Source of the DNA: Flavobacteriaceae bacterium
GTDB taxonomy: Bacteria; Bacteroidota; Bacteroidia; Flavobacteriales; Flavobacteriaceae
DNA length: 64,000 nt
Direction of reading: 5' to 3'
NCBI GenBank assembly: GCA_002723295.1
Contig: PBNP01000013.1
Span: 45,389 to 109,388, forward strand
A program made the translations under genes and the position numbers. Numbering within the stretch: position 1 is the stretch's first letter; each line of letters opens with the position of its first letter. The notes beneath the pieces were generated by a model. It searched no databases. It was not told the DNA's origin and worked only from the letters and a program-made list of their open reading frames with translations. Below, piece after piece: positions 10,440-20,695 of the stretch.

Positions 10440-11816
10440 ATGAAAGAAGCAGAACAAATATATAAATCACAGAAGGAGTTCTTTGAATCAAAGAAAACAG
10501 ATTCATTAAACTATCGAAAGAAGACTTTAATTAAACTTTCAAATTGTATTTCTAAATATGAAGATTCAATATATCAAGCTTTAGAAGAAGATCTTGGTAA
10601 ACCACGTTATGAAACTTATTTGAGTGAAATTTTATTTGTTCAAAAGGAGATAACGACAATGGTTAAAAATTTAAAGTATTGGTCTCATCCAAAAAGGATT
10701 CCGGGATCTATATATTATTTTCCTTCTAAGGATTATATAATACCGCGCCCTTTCGGATGTGTATTAAGTATAAGTCCATGGAATTATCCCTTTCAATTGG
10801 GTCTTTGCCCAATAATTGGAGCTGTTGCAGCAGGAAACACTGTGACTTTAAAGCCATCTGAGCATTCACCCAAAACAAGTGAAATAACCAAAAAAATTAT
10901 TGAAGAATCATTTGAAAAAGGGCATGTTTCAGTCCTAATTGGTGACTCAAAAGAAGCACAAGCACTTTTAGCTTTTAGATGGGATTATATATTTTTTACT
11001 GGCAGCACATCTATTGGGAAGATTGTAGCAAAATCTGCAGCTGAATTTTTAACCCCAATAACTCTTGAGCTAGGCGGAAAAAATCCCTGTGTAATAGAAA
11101 AGTCTGCGAAAATTAAACTTACTGCTAAAAGAATTGTTTGGGCAAAGTTTTTGAATTGTGGACAAACATGTATTGCACCTGATTATTTAATCGTTCATGA
11201 AAGTATTATAGAGATTCTTATAAAAGAACTAAAAAAAGCTATTGAAGAAGCATATGGAAAGGCCCCTATAGAATCAAAAAGTTATGGCAGACTTATAAAT
11301 ATTAAACATTTTAATAGGATTAGCAAAATGGCTAAAGGAGCTAAAATAATATATGGAGGAGAATCAGACTCTAGCAAAAAGTTTTTTTCTCCTACACTCT
11401 TGTTAGACCCTGACCTTAAGAGCGGCGCAATGAAAGAAGAAATTTTTGGCCCTTTGCTTCCCATAATTGAATATAATAAAGAAGATGAAATCTATAATAT
11501 TATTTCAAAATTTGAAAAACCATTAGGAGCATATATATTTTCAAAAAACAAAAAGAGTATAAAAAGATTTAAGACTCAAGTTTCTGCTGGAGCTATTGTT
11601 GCAAATGATAGCGTTATTCAATTTATTAATTCTAATTTGCCCTTCGGTGGTATTGGTAATAGTGGGGTTGGAGCTTACCATGGTAAGCATAGTTTTGATT
11701 TATTCACACATTCCAAACCTTTTATTCACCGAAGTTTTTTCCCAGACCCATTTATAAGATATGCCCCATATCCTAAGAAGTGGGGCTTGATAAAAAAGAT
11801 CTTAAATTGGATATAA
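10440..11816 (+). CDS. Aldehyde dehydrogenase family protein (class 3-like)
   Basis: SPWNYPFQL, TLELGGKNPCV, FLNCGQTCIAPDY, NLPFGGIGNSGVGAYHGKHSFDLFTHSKP. Confidence 0.9.
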   Translation: MKEAEQIYKSQKEFFESKKTDSLNYRKKTLIKLSNCISKYEDSIYQALEEDLGKPRYETYLSEILFVQKEITTMVKNLKYWSHPKRIPGSIYYFPSKDYIIPRPFGCVLSISPWNYPFQLGLCPIIGAVAAGNTVTLKPSEHSPKTSEITKKIIEESFEKGHVSVLIGDSKEAQALLAFRWDYIFFTGSTSIGKIVAKSAAEFLTPITLELGGKNPCVIEKSAKIKLTAKRIVWAKFLNCGQTCIAPDYLIVHESIIEILIKELKKAIEEAYGKAPIESKSYGRLINIKHFNRISKMAKGAKIIYGGESDSSKKFFSPTLLLDPDLKSGAMKEEIFGPLLPIIEYNKEDEIYNIISKFEKPLGAYIFSKNKKSIKRFKTQVSAGAIVANDSVIQFINSNLPFGGIGNSGVGAYHGKHSFDLFTHSKPFIHRSFFPDPFIRYAPYPKKWGLIKKILNWI

Positions 11817-11827
11817 TAGTTTGGTAT

Positions 11828-14800
11828 TTAATTAATACTATTTAAAAATTTAATCTGATTTTCAGTTAATAAATTATTTATTTCACTTATATAAGAATCT
11901 GTTAACTTATATAGGTCAGTGATTTCTTTATCTAGTTCTTTTTTAACTTCAATAAAAAACTCTTTAGCTTGGTCAGTAGGAGGAAAATCCCCTCTTTGAG
12001 AATCAGCCATCAAAAATGCCAATCTATTATTAATTCTAATCCCATAATTTAAAGGATCCTGCCTGCTTTGATTTTTAGTCATATGAATATTGTTTTCAAT
12101 AATTGATAGCTTATTCATAAATTCATTAATTAAAGTATTAATTCCTTTTTTATTGGATGTTTTTTTAGATATATATTCTAGCTCCCCTTTTAAATTTCTA
12201 ATATTAATTATTGTTTGATTTGCTTTGGAAACTTCATTTCTTACATCAATTAAAAAATCGAATTGTTTTTTATAATCATCTTGAGAATTTGATAATCTTG
12301 GATCTTTAACTATTTCAAAATCTTGGGACATCTCTTGATTATTGTATGTTAATTTAACTATATATTTTCCAGGGACTGCTTTTGGCCCAACATTAGGAGA
12401 GGAATAAAACACCATTCCTTCAAAGGCTTTAAAACCTGGATGTCTCATATCCCATATTAGTCTATTGCCTCCACTTTTTGGTTTCAAAGACTTAATATTA
12501 TCTCCTTTTAGTGCATATTCAATATCGTTTTCATTACTTAATACCGGATTTTCCTTAGTTATTGATAGTAATTGTTCTTTGTTATTTGTATATGACCTGA
12601 TTAAATTACCTTTTTGATCTAAAATTTCTATTTTAATAAAGTCATCCTCGGAAATATTTTTTATATAATAATTTATTATTACACCATTTGGATGATTTTC
12701 TCCATTTAAAAGACTAGCTGAACCACTCCAACCAGATTGGATTCTATATGATAGATCAGGCTTAAATAAATAAGAGGCAGCAGATTTTATTTCATTAGAA
12801 ATTTGATGAAGAGGGGTAAGATCATCAATAACCCAAAAGCTTCTTCCGTGAGTTGCAACAACTAGATCATTTTCTTTCACATGTAGATCTCTAATAGACG
12901 TAATAGGCAGATTTAATTGAAATGATTTCCAGCTATTACCATCGTCAAAAGATATAAACATACCCCATTCTGTTCCTGCATATAAAAGCCCAGGTCTTTT
13001 TTTATCAGCTCTAATAACCCTTGTGTAATAATTTCTATCTATACCATTGGTTATTAAAGCCCAAGATTCTCCGTAATCTTCTGTTTTATATAAGTAAGGA
13101 GTATAATCTCCAAATTTATATGAGGTAGCTGCAACATAAGCTTTTCCTTTTTTGAAAGGGCTTATATCTATACTATTAATCATATTTAGTTTTGGAGAGA
13201 TTGATTTTGGAGGAGTTATATTTTTCCAGGATTTCCCACCATCTCTTGTTATGTGAATTAGTCCATCATCACTTCCTACCCAAATAACGTTATCATCAAA
13301 TTCTGATTCTGCAATAGCAAATATATTTGCGTAAAATTCTGCCCCAGTATTATCCTGAGTAATTAATCCTCCTGATGATTTTATAGTTTCAGGGATATTC
13401 CTTGTTAAATCTCCTGAAATAGTTTCCCATGTTTGTCCTTCATTTGTTGTAACATGAAGATAGTTTGATCCTGCATACAATTTTTTTGGATTATTGGGGC
13501 TAAACATAACTGGAAAATTCCAGTTGAATCTATATTTCATAATTTCAGCACCAGATCCTGCAGGATTATCAGGCCATACATTAACAGATCTTATTTGGTT
13601 TGTAGAATGATCCATTCTCATCATATAACCCTTATATGTACCACCATATACTATATCATTATTTAAGGGATCAGGTGCTAAATGTGCACTTTCCCCACCA
13701 GCTGAACGCTCCCAATCATTTTCAGTAATTGATCTTCCTTCTGATCGATGTTTAATTCTAATAGTGCTGTTATCTTGTTGTGCACCATATATTCTATAGG
13801 GAAAAGAATTGTCTGTAGTTACTCTATAAAATTGAGCTGTTGGTTGATTATAATAAGTAGTCCAATTATTACCTCCATCATTTGAAATTTGTGCTCCTCC
13901 ATCATCTGCAATGATCATTCTTAAATTATTGTTCGGATCAATCCATAAATCATGATGATCTCCATGAGGAGCATTTTTTAATTCAAAAGTTTTCCCTCCA
14001 TCTTTTGATACACCATAGCTAACATTCATAACATAAATTTTGTCTTCATTTTGTGTATCTGCATATATCCTAGTATAATACCAAGCTCTTTGCCTTAATG
14101 CTCTATTTGTATTTACTTTTTTCCAATTATTCCCTCCATCATCTGACCTAAATAGGCCTCCTTCTTTAGCTTCAATCATTGCCCATATCCTTTTTGAGTT
14201 TTTTGGAGAAATAGCAATTCCTACAATTCCCCAAGGGGTTTTAGGAAAACCATTAAAAGATGAAATATCTTCCCAACTATTTCCTCCATCAAAACTTCTA
14301 AAAATTTTACTATCATCTCCACCGCTATCCATTCTATAGCCATTTCTTTTCATTTCCCAAGAAGATGCATATAGAATTCTAGAATTATTAGGATCAAGAA
14401 TTAAATCTCCTATTCCTGCTTTTTCTGAAACATATAAAATCTTTTTCCAGTTTTTTCCGCCATTAGTTGATTTGTACAACCCCCTTTCTCTATTAGATTT
14501 CCATAAATTCCCTATTACTGCTACATAAACAATTTCAGGATTTTTTGGATGTATTCGAATTCTAGATATATGTTCAGATTTAGGTAATCCCAGGTATTTC
14601 CAGGTTTCACCAGCATCTAAACTTTTCCAGATTCCTTTTCCTGAAGAAACATTACCGCGAAGAGTTTGCTCTCCTTCACCAACGTAGATAATGTTTGGGT
14701 CAGATTCAGCCACAGCTATTGCACCAATGGAGCCTCCAAAAAATCCATCACTGATACATTTCCATGTATTTCCTGCATCTACAGTTTTCCATACACCTCC

Positions 14801-15019
14801 ACCAGCTGTACCCATATAATAAGTTTTGCTATCATTAATTATTCCAGTAGCAGTACCAGCTCTTCCTCCTCTAAAGGGACCAATTAATCTATAATTAATA
14901 GAATTATATAAATTCTCATTAAAAGACAATTCTTGCTTAGCGTTCTTTCTTTTTTGGGAAAGCAAGTCATTATTATAACTGAAAAATATTAATAGTGAAA
15001 TAAGAATAGATTTTTTCAT
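11828..15019 (-). CDS. Secreted BNR/sortilin-like repeat protein (VPS10/glycosyl hydrolase BNR type)
   Basis: Repeated GGxxWKxxxDGG/SxDGGxxW Asp-box motifs; signal peptide; C-terminal region of the type common in Bacteroidota BNR proteins. Confidence 0.85.
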   Translation of the reverse strand: MKKSILISLLIFFSYNNDLLSQKRKNAKQELSFNENLYNSINYRLIGPFRGGRAGTATGIINDSKTYYMGTAGGGVWKTVDAGNTWKCISDGFFGGSIGAIAVAESDPNIIYVGEGEQTLRGNVSSGKGIWKSLDAGETWKYLGLPKSEHISRIRIHPKNPEIVYVAVIGNLWKSNRERGLYKSTNGGKNWKKILYVSEKAGIGDLILDPNNSRILYASSWEMKRNGYRMDSGGDDSKIFRSFDGGNSWEDISSFNGFPKTPWGIVGIAISPKNSKRIWAMIEAKEGGLFRSDDGGNNWKKVNTNRALRQRAWYYTRIYADTQNEDKIYVMNVSYGVSKDGGKTFELKNAPHGDHHDLWIDPNNNLRMIIADDGGAQISNDGGNNWTTYYNQPTAQFYRVTTDNSFPYRIYGAQQDNSTIRIKHRSEGRSITENDWERSAGGESAHLAPDPLNNDIVYGGTYKGYMMRMDHSTNQIRSVNVWPDNPAGSGAEIMKYRFNWNFPVMFSPNNPKKLYAGSNYLHVTTNEGQTWETISGDLTRNIPETIKSSGGLITQDNTGAEFYANIFAIAESEFDDNVIWVGSDDGLIHITRDGGKSWKNITPPKSISPKLNMINSIDISPFKKGKAYVAATSYKFGDYTPYLYKTEDYGESWALITNGIDRNYYTRVIRADKKRPGLLYAGTEWGMFISFDDGNSWKSFQLNLPITSIRDLHVKENDLVVATHGRSFWVIDDLTPLHQISNEIKSAASYLFKPDLSYRIQSGWSGSASLLNGENHPNGVIINYYIKNISEDDFIKIEILDQKGNLIRSYTNNKEQLLSITKENPVLSNENDIEYALKGDNIKSLKPKSGGNRLIWDMRHPGFKAFEGMVFYSSPNVGPKAVPGKYIVKLTYNNQEMSQDFEIVKDPRLSNSQDDYKKQFDFLIDVRNEVSKANQTIINIRNLKGELEYISKKTSNKKGINTLINEFMNKLSIIENNIHMTKNQSRQDPLNYGIRINNRLAFLMADSQRGDFPPTDQAKEFFIEVKKELDKEITDLYKLTDSYISEINNLLTENQIKFLNSIN

Positions 15020-15167
15020 GATTGATAGTTCTATGATTGTTTATGATTATATTAAATTACAAAATTAATTTGTAGACATTATTTAAATTTAAAACACTAT
15101 ACTATTGTATGGTGTTTTTTTATGCAATAAATTTAAAGACTAACGGAATATTATAATAATCTTCAAA

Positions 15168-15956
15168 ATGGAATTAGATATTTATCAAATAGATGCTTTT
15201 GCTGAAAAAGTTTTTCAGGGAAATCCAGCATGTGTTGTGCCTTTAAAAAAATGGCTAGATGATGAGATTCTTAAGAAAATAGCTCAAGAAAACTATGTGC
15301 CTGAAACTGCATTTTTTGTTAAACAAGACAATGGGTATCACCTTAGATGGTTTACTCCTGAGGTAGAAATGGATCTATGTGGTCATGCAACTTTAGCATC
15401 TGCATATGTTATTAAAAAGTATTTGAATTTTTCAGAAAACACAATTTTATTTAAGACTTTAAGTGGTATTTTAAAGGTTTATATAGAAGAAGAAAAGATT
15501 AAACTTGATCTTCCTAGTAGAGAACCAAAAAATTCTGATCTCCCTGATTTTATAAAAAAATCATTAAATATACAGCCTATAAAAATACTTAAATCTAGAG
15601 ATTATTTCTTGGTTTATGACAAGCAGGAGGAGATTGAAAAAATAACTATAAACACCGATATGTTTAATCAAGTTGATCTTAATATAGGAGGAGTCATTGT
15701 TACTTCAGTTGGTAATAATTCTGATTTTGTGTCAAGATTTTTCACACCAAGATCTAGTATTTTAGAAGATCCAGTTACTGGATCAGCTCATTGTTCTTTA
15801 ATACCTTACTGGAGTAAGGTTTTGAATAAAAAAGAAATGACAGCAATTCAACTTTCTAAAAGACAAGGTAAATTATATTGCATAGATAAAAATGAAAGAG
15901 TTTTGGTAAGTGGTTCTGCAAAAACTTATTCAATAGGGAAAGTGTTTTTAGCCTAA
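15168..15956 (+). CDS. PhzF family isomerase/epimerase
   Basis: YQIDAFAEKVFQGNPACVVPL...LRWFTPEVEMDLCGHATLASAYV...EDPVTGSAHCSLIPYW. Confidence 0.92.
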   Translation: MELDIYQIDAFAEKVFQGNPACVVPLKKWLDDEILKKIAQENYVPETAFFVKQDNGYHLRWFTPEVEMDLCGHATLASAYVIKKYLNFSENTILFKTLSGILKVYIEEEKIKLDLPSREPKNSDLPDFIKKSLNIQPIKILKSRDYFLVYDKQEEIEKITINTDMFNQVDLNIGGVIVTSVGNNSDFVSRFFTPRSSILEDPVTGSAHCSLIPYWSKVLNKKEMTAIQLSKRQGKLYCIDKNERVLVSGSAKTYSIGKVFLA

Positions 15957-16022
15957 ATTATTGATTTGTCCAATTTTTATATCTTTAAAAAAGTAGAAAT
16001 TCCTTTTTTAAACTTAAATAAC

Positions 16023-18545
16023 ATGAAATATTTTTTACCAATTTTTCTTTTAATTTCTATAAATGTTATAGGACAAGAATATTATACAAAAAAATACGAG
16101 CCTTTTAATGAAAAAATCAAGAGTCCTGAAGAATTTCTTGGATACCCAATAGGTTCAGAGCACACTCGACACGATAATATTATAAATTATTTTGAAGAAT
16201 TAGCTAACAACTCTGATCGTGCGATTCTAAAAACATATGGAAAGACTCATGAAGGAAGAAAACTAGTTATGCTAGTAATAAGTTCTCCAGAAAACTTGAA
16301 CAATATAGAAGAAATCCAAAAAAAACATTTATCATTATTAAACACCTCTAATACTGATAAAGCATTATCGAGCGATCCATTGATTATAAATTTAGCGTAT
16401 AATGTTCATGGGAATGAACCATCAAGTTCTGAAGCAGCACTATTATCAGCTTACACACTAACTGCATCATCACATAAAGAAATATTAAATTATTTGGATA
16501 ATAGCATAATATTTTTAGATCCAACAATTAACCCTGATGGAAGAGATCGGCATACTCAATGGGTAAACACCTATAAAGCAAACCCATTAGTTGATGACCC
16601 AAATGATGCTGAACACAATGAAAACTGGCCTAGAGGAAGAACTAATCATTATTGGTTTGATTTAAACAGAGATTGGCTTTTGGCTATTAATCCTGAGAGC
16701 CAAGGGAAACTTAACTGGTATCATAATTGGTATCCTAATGTAGTAACAGATTTTCACGAAATGGGAAGTCAAAGCACATATTTCTTTGAACCGATGAAGC
16801 CTAATGGATCATTTGACCCAATAATGCCAAAAGAAAATTATATAGAATTAAATAATTTATTTGCTTCATATTTTACTGAATCACTTGATAGTATTGGATC
16901 TTTGTATTTTTCAAAAGAAGTTTTTGATGGAACATACCCTGGATATGGATCTTCATATCCTGATCTTCAAGGAGGACTAGGTCTTCTTTTTGAACAAGCC
17001 AGTTCAAGAGGCTTACTTCAAAAAACAGAATATAATGAAATCAAGTTTTCTTTTACTATTAGGAATCAATTTGTTTCAAGTATGGCAACTCTTAAAGCTG
17101 CAACTGAAAATAAAATCACACTTAAAACTTATCAAAAGGAATTTTTTAAGTCTGCTATTGAAAATGCTTCAAAAAAGAAGATAAAAGGATACAATTTCCA
17201 ATCAAAAGATCAAAACTTGACAAAAGCATTTTTGGACAAATTATTAAGACATAAAATAAAAGTTTACAAAAAATCAAAGGGGAGTTATTTTGTTCCTACA
17301 ATACAACCACAATATAGAATGGTTCAAACTTTTTTTGAAACTTATGAAAAATATAGAGATAGTGTTTACTATGATGCCTCAGCCTGGTCAGTAGCGAATT
17401 TTTATAATATTAAATATTCATCAACTAATAAAAGCTTTATAGGGAAAGAATTAATAAATCTTGATGGGACTATTGAGTGGAATCCAGTTGTAAAATCAGA
17501 ATACGCATATTTAGTCGATTCAAATGATTACAATATTCCTGCGTTAATTTATGCACTTCAAAGAAATAAAATAAAAGTTGCATCAGCATTTAAACCATTC
17601 AGTATTATTACAGATAAAGGGAAGAAAAAATTTGATTATGGATCATTAGTAATACCAATTTCTGTTCAAAAAAAGGATTCAGATTATATTTTTGAAATAA
17701 TTTCTGATCTACAAAAAAAACTTGATATAGAAATTTACTCTGTAGATTCAGGTTATAGCTTAAATGGTATAGATTTAGGTTCTAGATATGTTCAACCATT
17801 AAAAACACCTAAAGCCGCAATGTTAATAGGGAATGGCATTAGGTCATACGAGGCAGGTGAGGTTTGGCATTTACTTGATACAAGGGTAAAAATGCCAATT
17901 ACAAAAATTTCTTTAAGCTATTTTAGCAGAGTTTCTCTAGATAATTATAATGTTTTAATAATGGTTTCAGGGAGTTATAATTTTGATAAAAAGAATTTGG
18001 AGAAAATTAAGGAATGGGTTTCAAAAGGGAACACTTTAATCACAATCGGAACTGCTAATAATTGGGCTATTAAAAAAAAGATAGTAAAAGAGAAATTAGT
18101 TCAAATTAAAAAGGATTCGACATCTAATTCTTCTATAAGAGAACCATATATAGATGCTTCTGAAAATATAGGAAGAGAAAAAATTGGTGGAGTTTTTCTT
18201 AAAGTTAATTTAGACATAACACACCCTCTTTCATTTGGATATAGGAGCAAAAATCAAGTAGTTTACAAAAATAATTTAGTTTGGTTAAAACCAACTTTGA
18301 ACAGCTATGCAAATGTTGCTGTATATGATAAAAACCCTCATGTAGATGGATATGTTTCAAAAAATATTAGAAAAGAATTTTTACCTAAAAGTACTTCTCT
18401 ATTAGTAAGCAGAGTTGGTAAAGGAAAAGTTATAATGTTTGCAGATAACCCAAATTTTAGAGGGACATCATATGGGACAAATAGACTTTTTTTGAATGCA
18501 ATATTTTTGTCGGATAAAATACAAATTCCAAAAAGTAGTAATTAA
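16023..18545 (+). CDS. Secreted M14 family metallopeptidase (zinc carboxypeptidase-like)
   Basis: ATG at 16023 gives a clean signal peptide (MKYFLPIFLLISINVIGQ) and is preferred over the TTG at 15966; NVHGNEPSSSEA, DPTINPDGRDRH, VTDFHEMG. Confidence 0.85.
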   Translation: MKYFLPIFLLISINVIGQEYYTKKYEPFNEKIKSPEEFLGYPIGSEHTRHDNIINYFEELANNSDRAILKTYGKTHEGRKLVMLVISSPENLNNIEEIQKKHLSLLNTSNTDKALSSDPLIINLAYNVHGNEPSSSEAALLSAYTLTASSHKEILNYLDNSIIFLDPTINPDGRDRHTQWVNTYKANPLVDDPNDAEHNENWPRGRTNHYWFDLNRDWLLAINPESQGKLNWYHNWYPNVVTDFHEMGSQSTYFFEPMKPNGSFDPIMPKENYIELNNLFASYFTESLDSIGSLYFSKEVFDGTYPGYGSSYPDLQGGLGLLFEQASSRGLLQKTEYNEIKFSFTIRNQFVSSMATLKAATENKITLKTYQKEFFKSAIENASKKKIKGYNFQSKDQNLTKAFLDKLLRHKIKVYKKSKGSYFVPTIQPQYRMVQTFFETYEKYRDSVYYDASAWSVANFYNIKYSSTNKSFIGKELINLDGTIEWNPVVKSEYAYLVDSNDYNIPALIYALQRNKIKVASAFKPFSIITDKGKKKFDYGSLVIPISVQKKDSDYIFEIISDLQKKLDIEIYSVDSGYSLNGIDLGSRYVQPLKTPKAAMLIGNGIRSYEAGEVWHLLDTRVKMPITKISLSYFSRVSLDNYNVLIMVSGSYNFDKKNLEKIKEWVSKGNTLITIGTANNWAIKKKIVKEKLVQIKKDSTSNSSIREPYIDASENIGREKIGGVFLKVNLDITHPLSFGYRSKNQVVYKNNLVWLKPTLNSYANVAVYDKNPHVDGYVSKNIRKEFLPKSTSLLVSRVGKGKVIMFADNPNFRGTSYGTNRLFLNAIFLSDKIQIPKSSN

Positions 18546-18561
18546 ATAAAAGCAATACATT

Positions 18562-20064
18562 ATGAAAAAATTTATAACAATAATATTTATATTTTGCTGC
18601 CATATTAATCTTTTATCTCAAAGAAAATATGAGCAAAGTTCCAAAAATGAAGGAATAAAAACGTTATCATTATTTAAAGAATTTTTATCTATACCCAATG
18701 ATGGAAAGAACAAACAAGAAATATTAAATAATATCACCTGGGCTTCAGATCAATTATCTCAGTTTGCCTTTGAAAGAGTAGTGTTAGAGACATCTTCACT
18801 TCCACTTCTTTTGGCAAACAAAATAATTGACAAGAAGCTTCCAACAATTGCTTTTTATATGCATCTGGATGGTCAAGCAGTTGATAATTCAAAATGGTCA
18901 CAAAAAAGTCCTTGGCAACCTGTAATAAAAAGATATGATGGCGAAAAATGGAGTCAGGTTGAATGGGATAATATTTACTCTGAAGAAAATCAAGACTTAA
19001 GAATTTTTGCTAGATCGAGTTCTGACGACAAAGGTCCTTTCTTAATGTTTTTAACTGCACTTAGAGTTATAGATAATTATGAAAAAAAACCAGCATTTAA
19101 TATAAAGCTAATTTTGGATTTTGAAGAAGAGAAAAGTTCACCTGGATTACCTGAAGCTGTTTCAAATTTTAAAGATGATCTTAAAGCAGATATGTTATTA
19201 ATTTTGGATGGACCCAAACATTTTTCTGGAAAACCAACTTTAGTTTTTGGAAATAGGGGAATTGCTGATATAACACTTACAACATATGGCCCAAAAGCAC
19301 CTCAACATAGTGGTCATTATGGGAATTATATCCCTAACCCAGCTTTAAGATTATCCCAAGTTCTTGCCTCAATGAAAAGTGAGGATGGAAAAGTTAAAAT
19401 TCCTGGGTTTTATGATGGAATTAAAATTGATAATGAAGTACAGGAAATATTGAATAATGTTCCAGCTGCTGAAGAATCAATTAAATTAAGAACAAAAATA
19501 AAATCACTTGATAAAGTTGGAAATAATTATCAGGAGTCTATTCAATATCCATCTTTAAATATTCGAGGTCTTCAGAGCGGATGGGTTGGCAATCAAGCAA
19601 GGACAATTATACCTTCAACTGCAATTGCTGAAATTGATGTTAGACTAGTTTTAGAGAGTAATCCTGAAAGGTTAATCAAATTAATTAAAAACCACATTAA
19701 ATCATTAGGATATACAATTATAGATCATGATCCATCAGATACAGAAAGGATGAATTTTGATAAGATAATGAAAATGGAATATAATATTGCTTATCCAGCT
19801 TTTAGAACTCCAACAAGTGCTCCAGAAGGAAAATGGTTATCATCTATATTAAGAAAGTATTATAAAAGTGAACCAGTTTTAATTAGAACCAGTGGAGGTT
19901 CAGTTCCAATATCACCATTTGTAAACGAACTTGGTCTTCCTGCTATTGGTATACCTACTGTTAATCTTGATAACAACCAACACAGTCCTAATGAAAATTT
20001 AAGATTAGGCAACTATTTTGAAGGAATTGAAACCTTTGTAAGCATATTACTTACAAAGTATTAA
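18562..20064 (+). CDS. M20-family peptidase/dipeptidase
   Basis: Signal peptide; FYMHLDGQAVD, ARSSSDDKGPF, LDFEEEKSSPG, RTSGGSVPISPF. Confidence 0.88.
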   Translation: MKKFITIIFIFCCHINLLSQRKYEQSSKNEGIKTLSLFKEFLSIPNDGKNKQEILNNITWASDQLSQFAFERVVLETSSLPLLLANKIIDKKLPTIAFYMHLDGQAVDNSKWSQKSPWQPVIKRYDGEKWSQVEWDNIYSEENQDLRIFARSSSDDKGPFLMFLTALRVIDNYEKKPAFNIKLILDFEEEKSSPGLPEAVSNFKDDLKADMLLILDGPKHFSGKPTLVFGNRGIADITLTTYGPKAPQHSGHYGNYIPNPALRLSQVLASMKSEDGKVKIPGFYDGIKIDNEVQEILNNVPAAEESIKLRTKIKSLDKVGNNYQESIQYPSLNIRGLQSGWVGNQARTIIPSTAIAEIDVRLVLESNPERLIKLIKNHIKSLGYTIIDHDPSDTERMNFDKIMKMEYNIAYPAFRTPTSAPEGKWLSSILRKYYKSEPVLIRTSGGSVPISPFVNELGLPAIGIPTVNLDNNQHSPNENLRLGNYFEGIETFVSILLTKY

Positions 20065-20071
20065 TAAAAAA

Positions 20072-20671
20072 ATGATGAGATATAAAGAGCTTTTTATATT
20101 TATACAATTATTCTTTGCAATTAATTTATCAAGTCAAGAAATACAACTTTTTAATTCTAAAAATATTGATGGCTGGAATGTTCATGGAACTGAAAAGGGG
20201 TATGTAGAAGATGGGAATTTAGTTTGTGAAAGTGGTCCTGACAAAGAATATGGATATCTATCAACTTCTGATTATTATAAAGACTTTGAATTAAGTTTAG
20301 ATTTTAAACAAGAGGCAGATGGAAATAGTGGTGTTTTTTTTAGATCCACAGTTGACGGGACAGTTATATCTGGATGGCAAGTTGAGGTTGCTCCTCCTGG
20401 AAATGCAACGGGTGGAATTTATGAATCATATGGTAGGGGCTGGCTAATAAAGCCTGAAATTGAAAAAGATAAAGCTTTAATAATGGGAGAGTGGAATAAT
20501 ATGAAAATTAAAGTAAATAGAGATTCTGTAATTACATGGTTGAATGGAGTTAAAATGATAGAATTAATCGATAAAAAAATTGGTTCAGCTAATGGGTCAA
20601 TTGTTCTTCAGATTCATGATGGAGGTGGAATCAAGGTTAGATGGAAAAACATTATTTTAAAACAATTATAA
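20072..20671 (+). CDS. DUF1080/3-keto-disaccharide hydrolase-like secreted protein
   Basis: LFNSKNIDGWNVHG...YYKDFELSLDFKQEADGNSGVFFRS...GWQVEVAPPGN..GGIYESYGRGW. Confidence 0.85.
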   Translation: MMRYKELFIFIQLFFAINLSSQEIQLFNSKNIDGWNVHGTEKGYVEDGNLVCESGPDKEYGYLSTSDYYKDFELSLDFKQEADGNSGVFFRSTVDGTVISGWQVEVAPPGNATGGIYESYGRGWLIKPEIEKDKALIMGEWNNMKIKVNRDSVITWLNGVKMIELIDKKIGSANGSIVLQIHDGGGIKVRWKNIILKQL

Positions 20672-20695
20672 TTAAAGGCTAATTGTTTGTAATAG

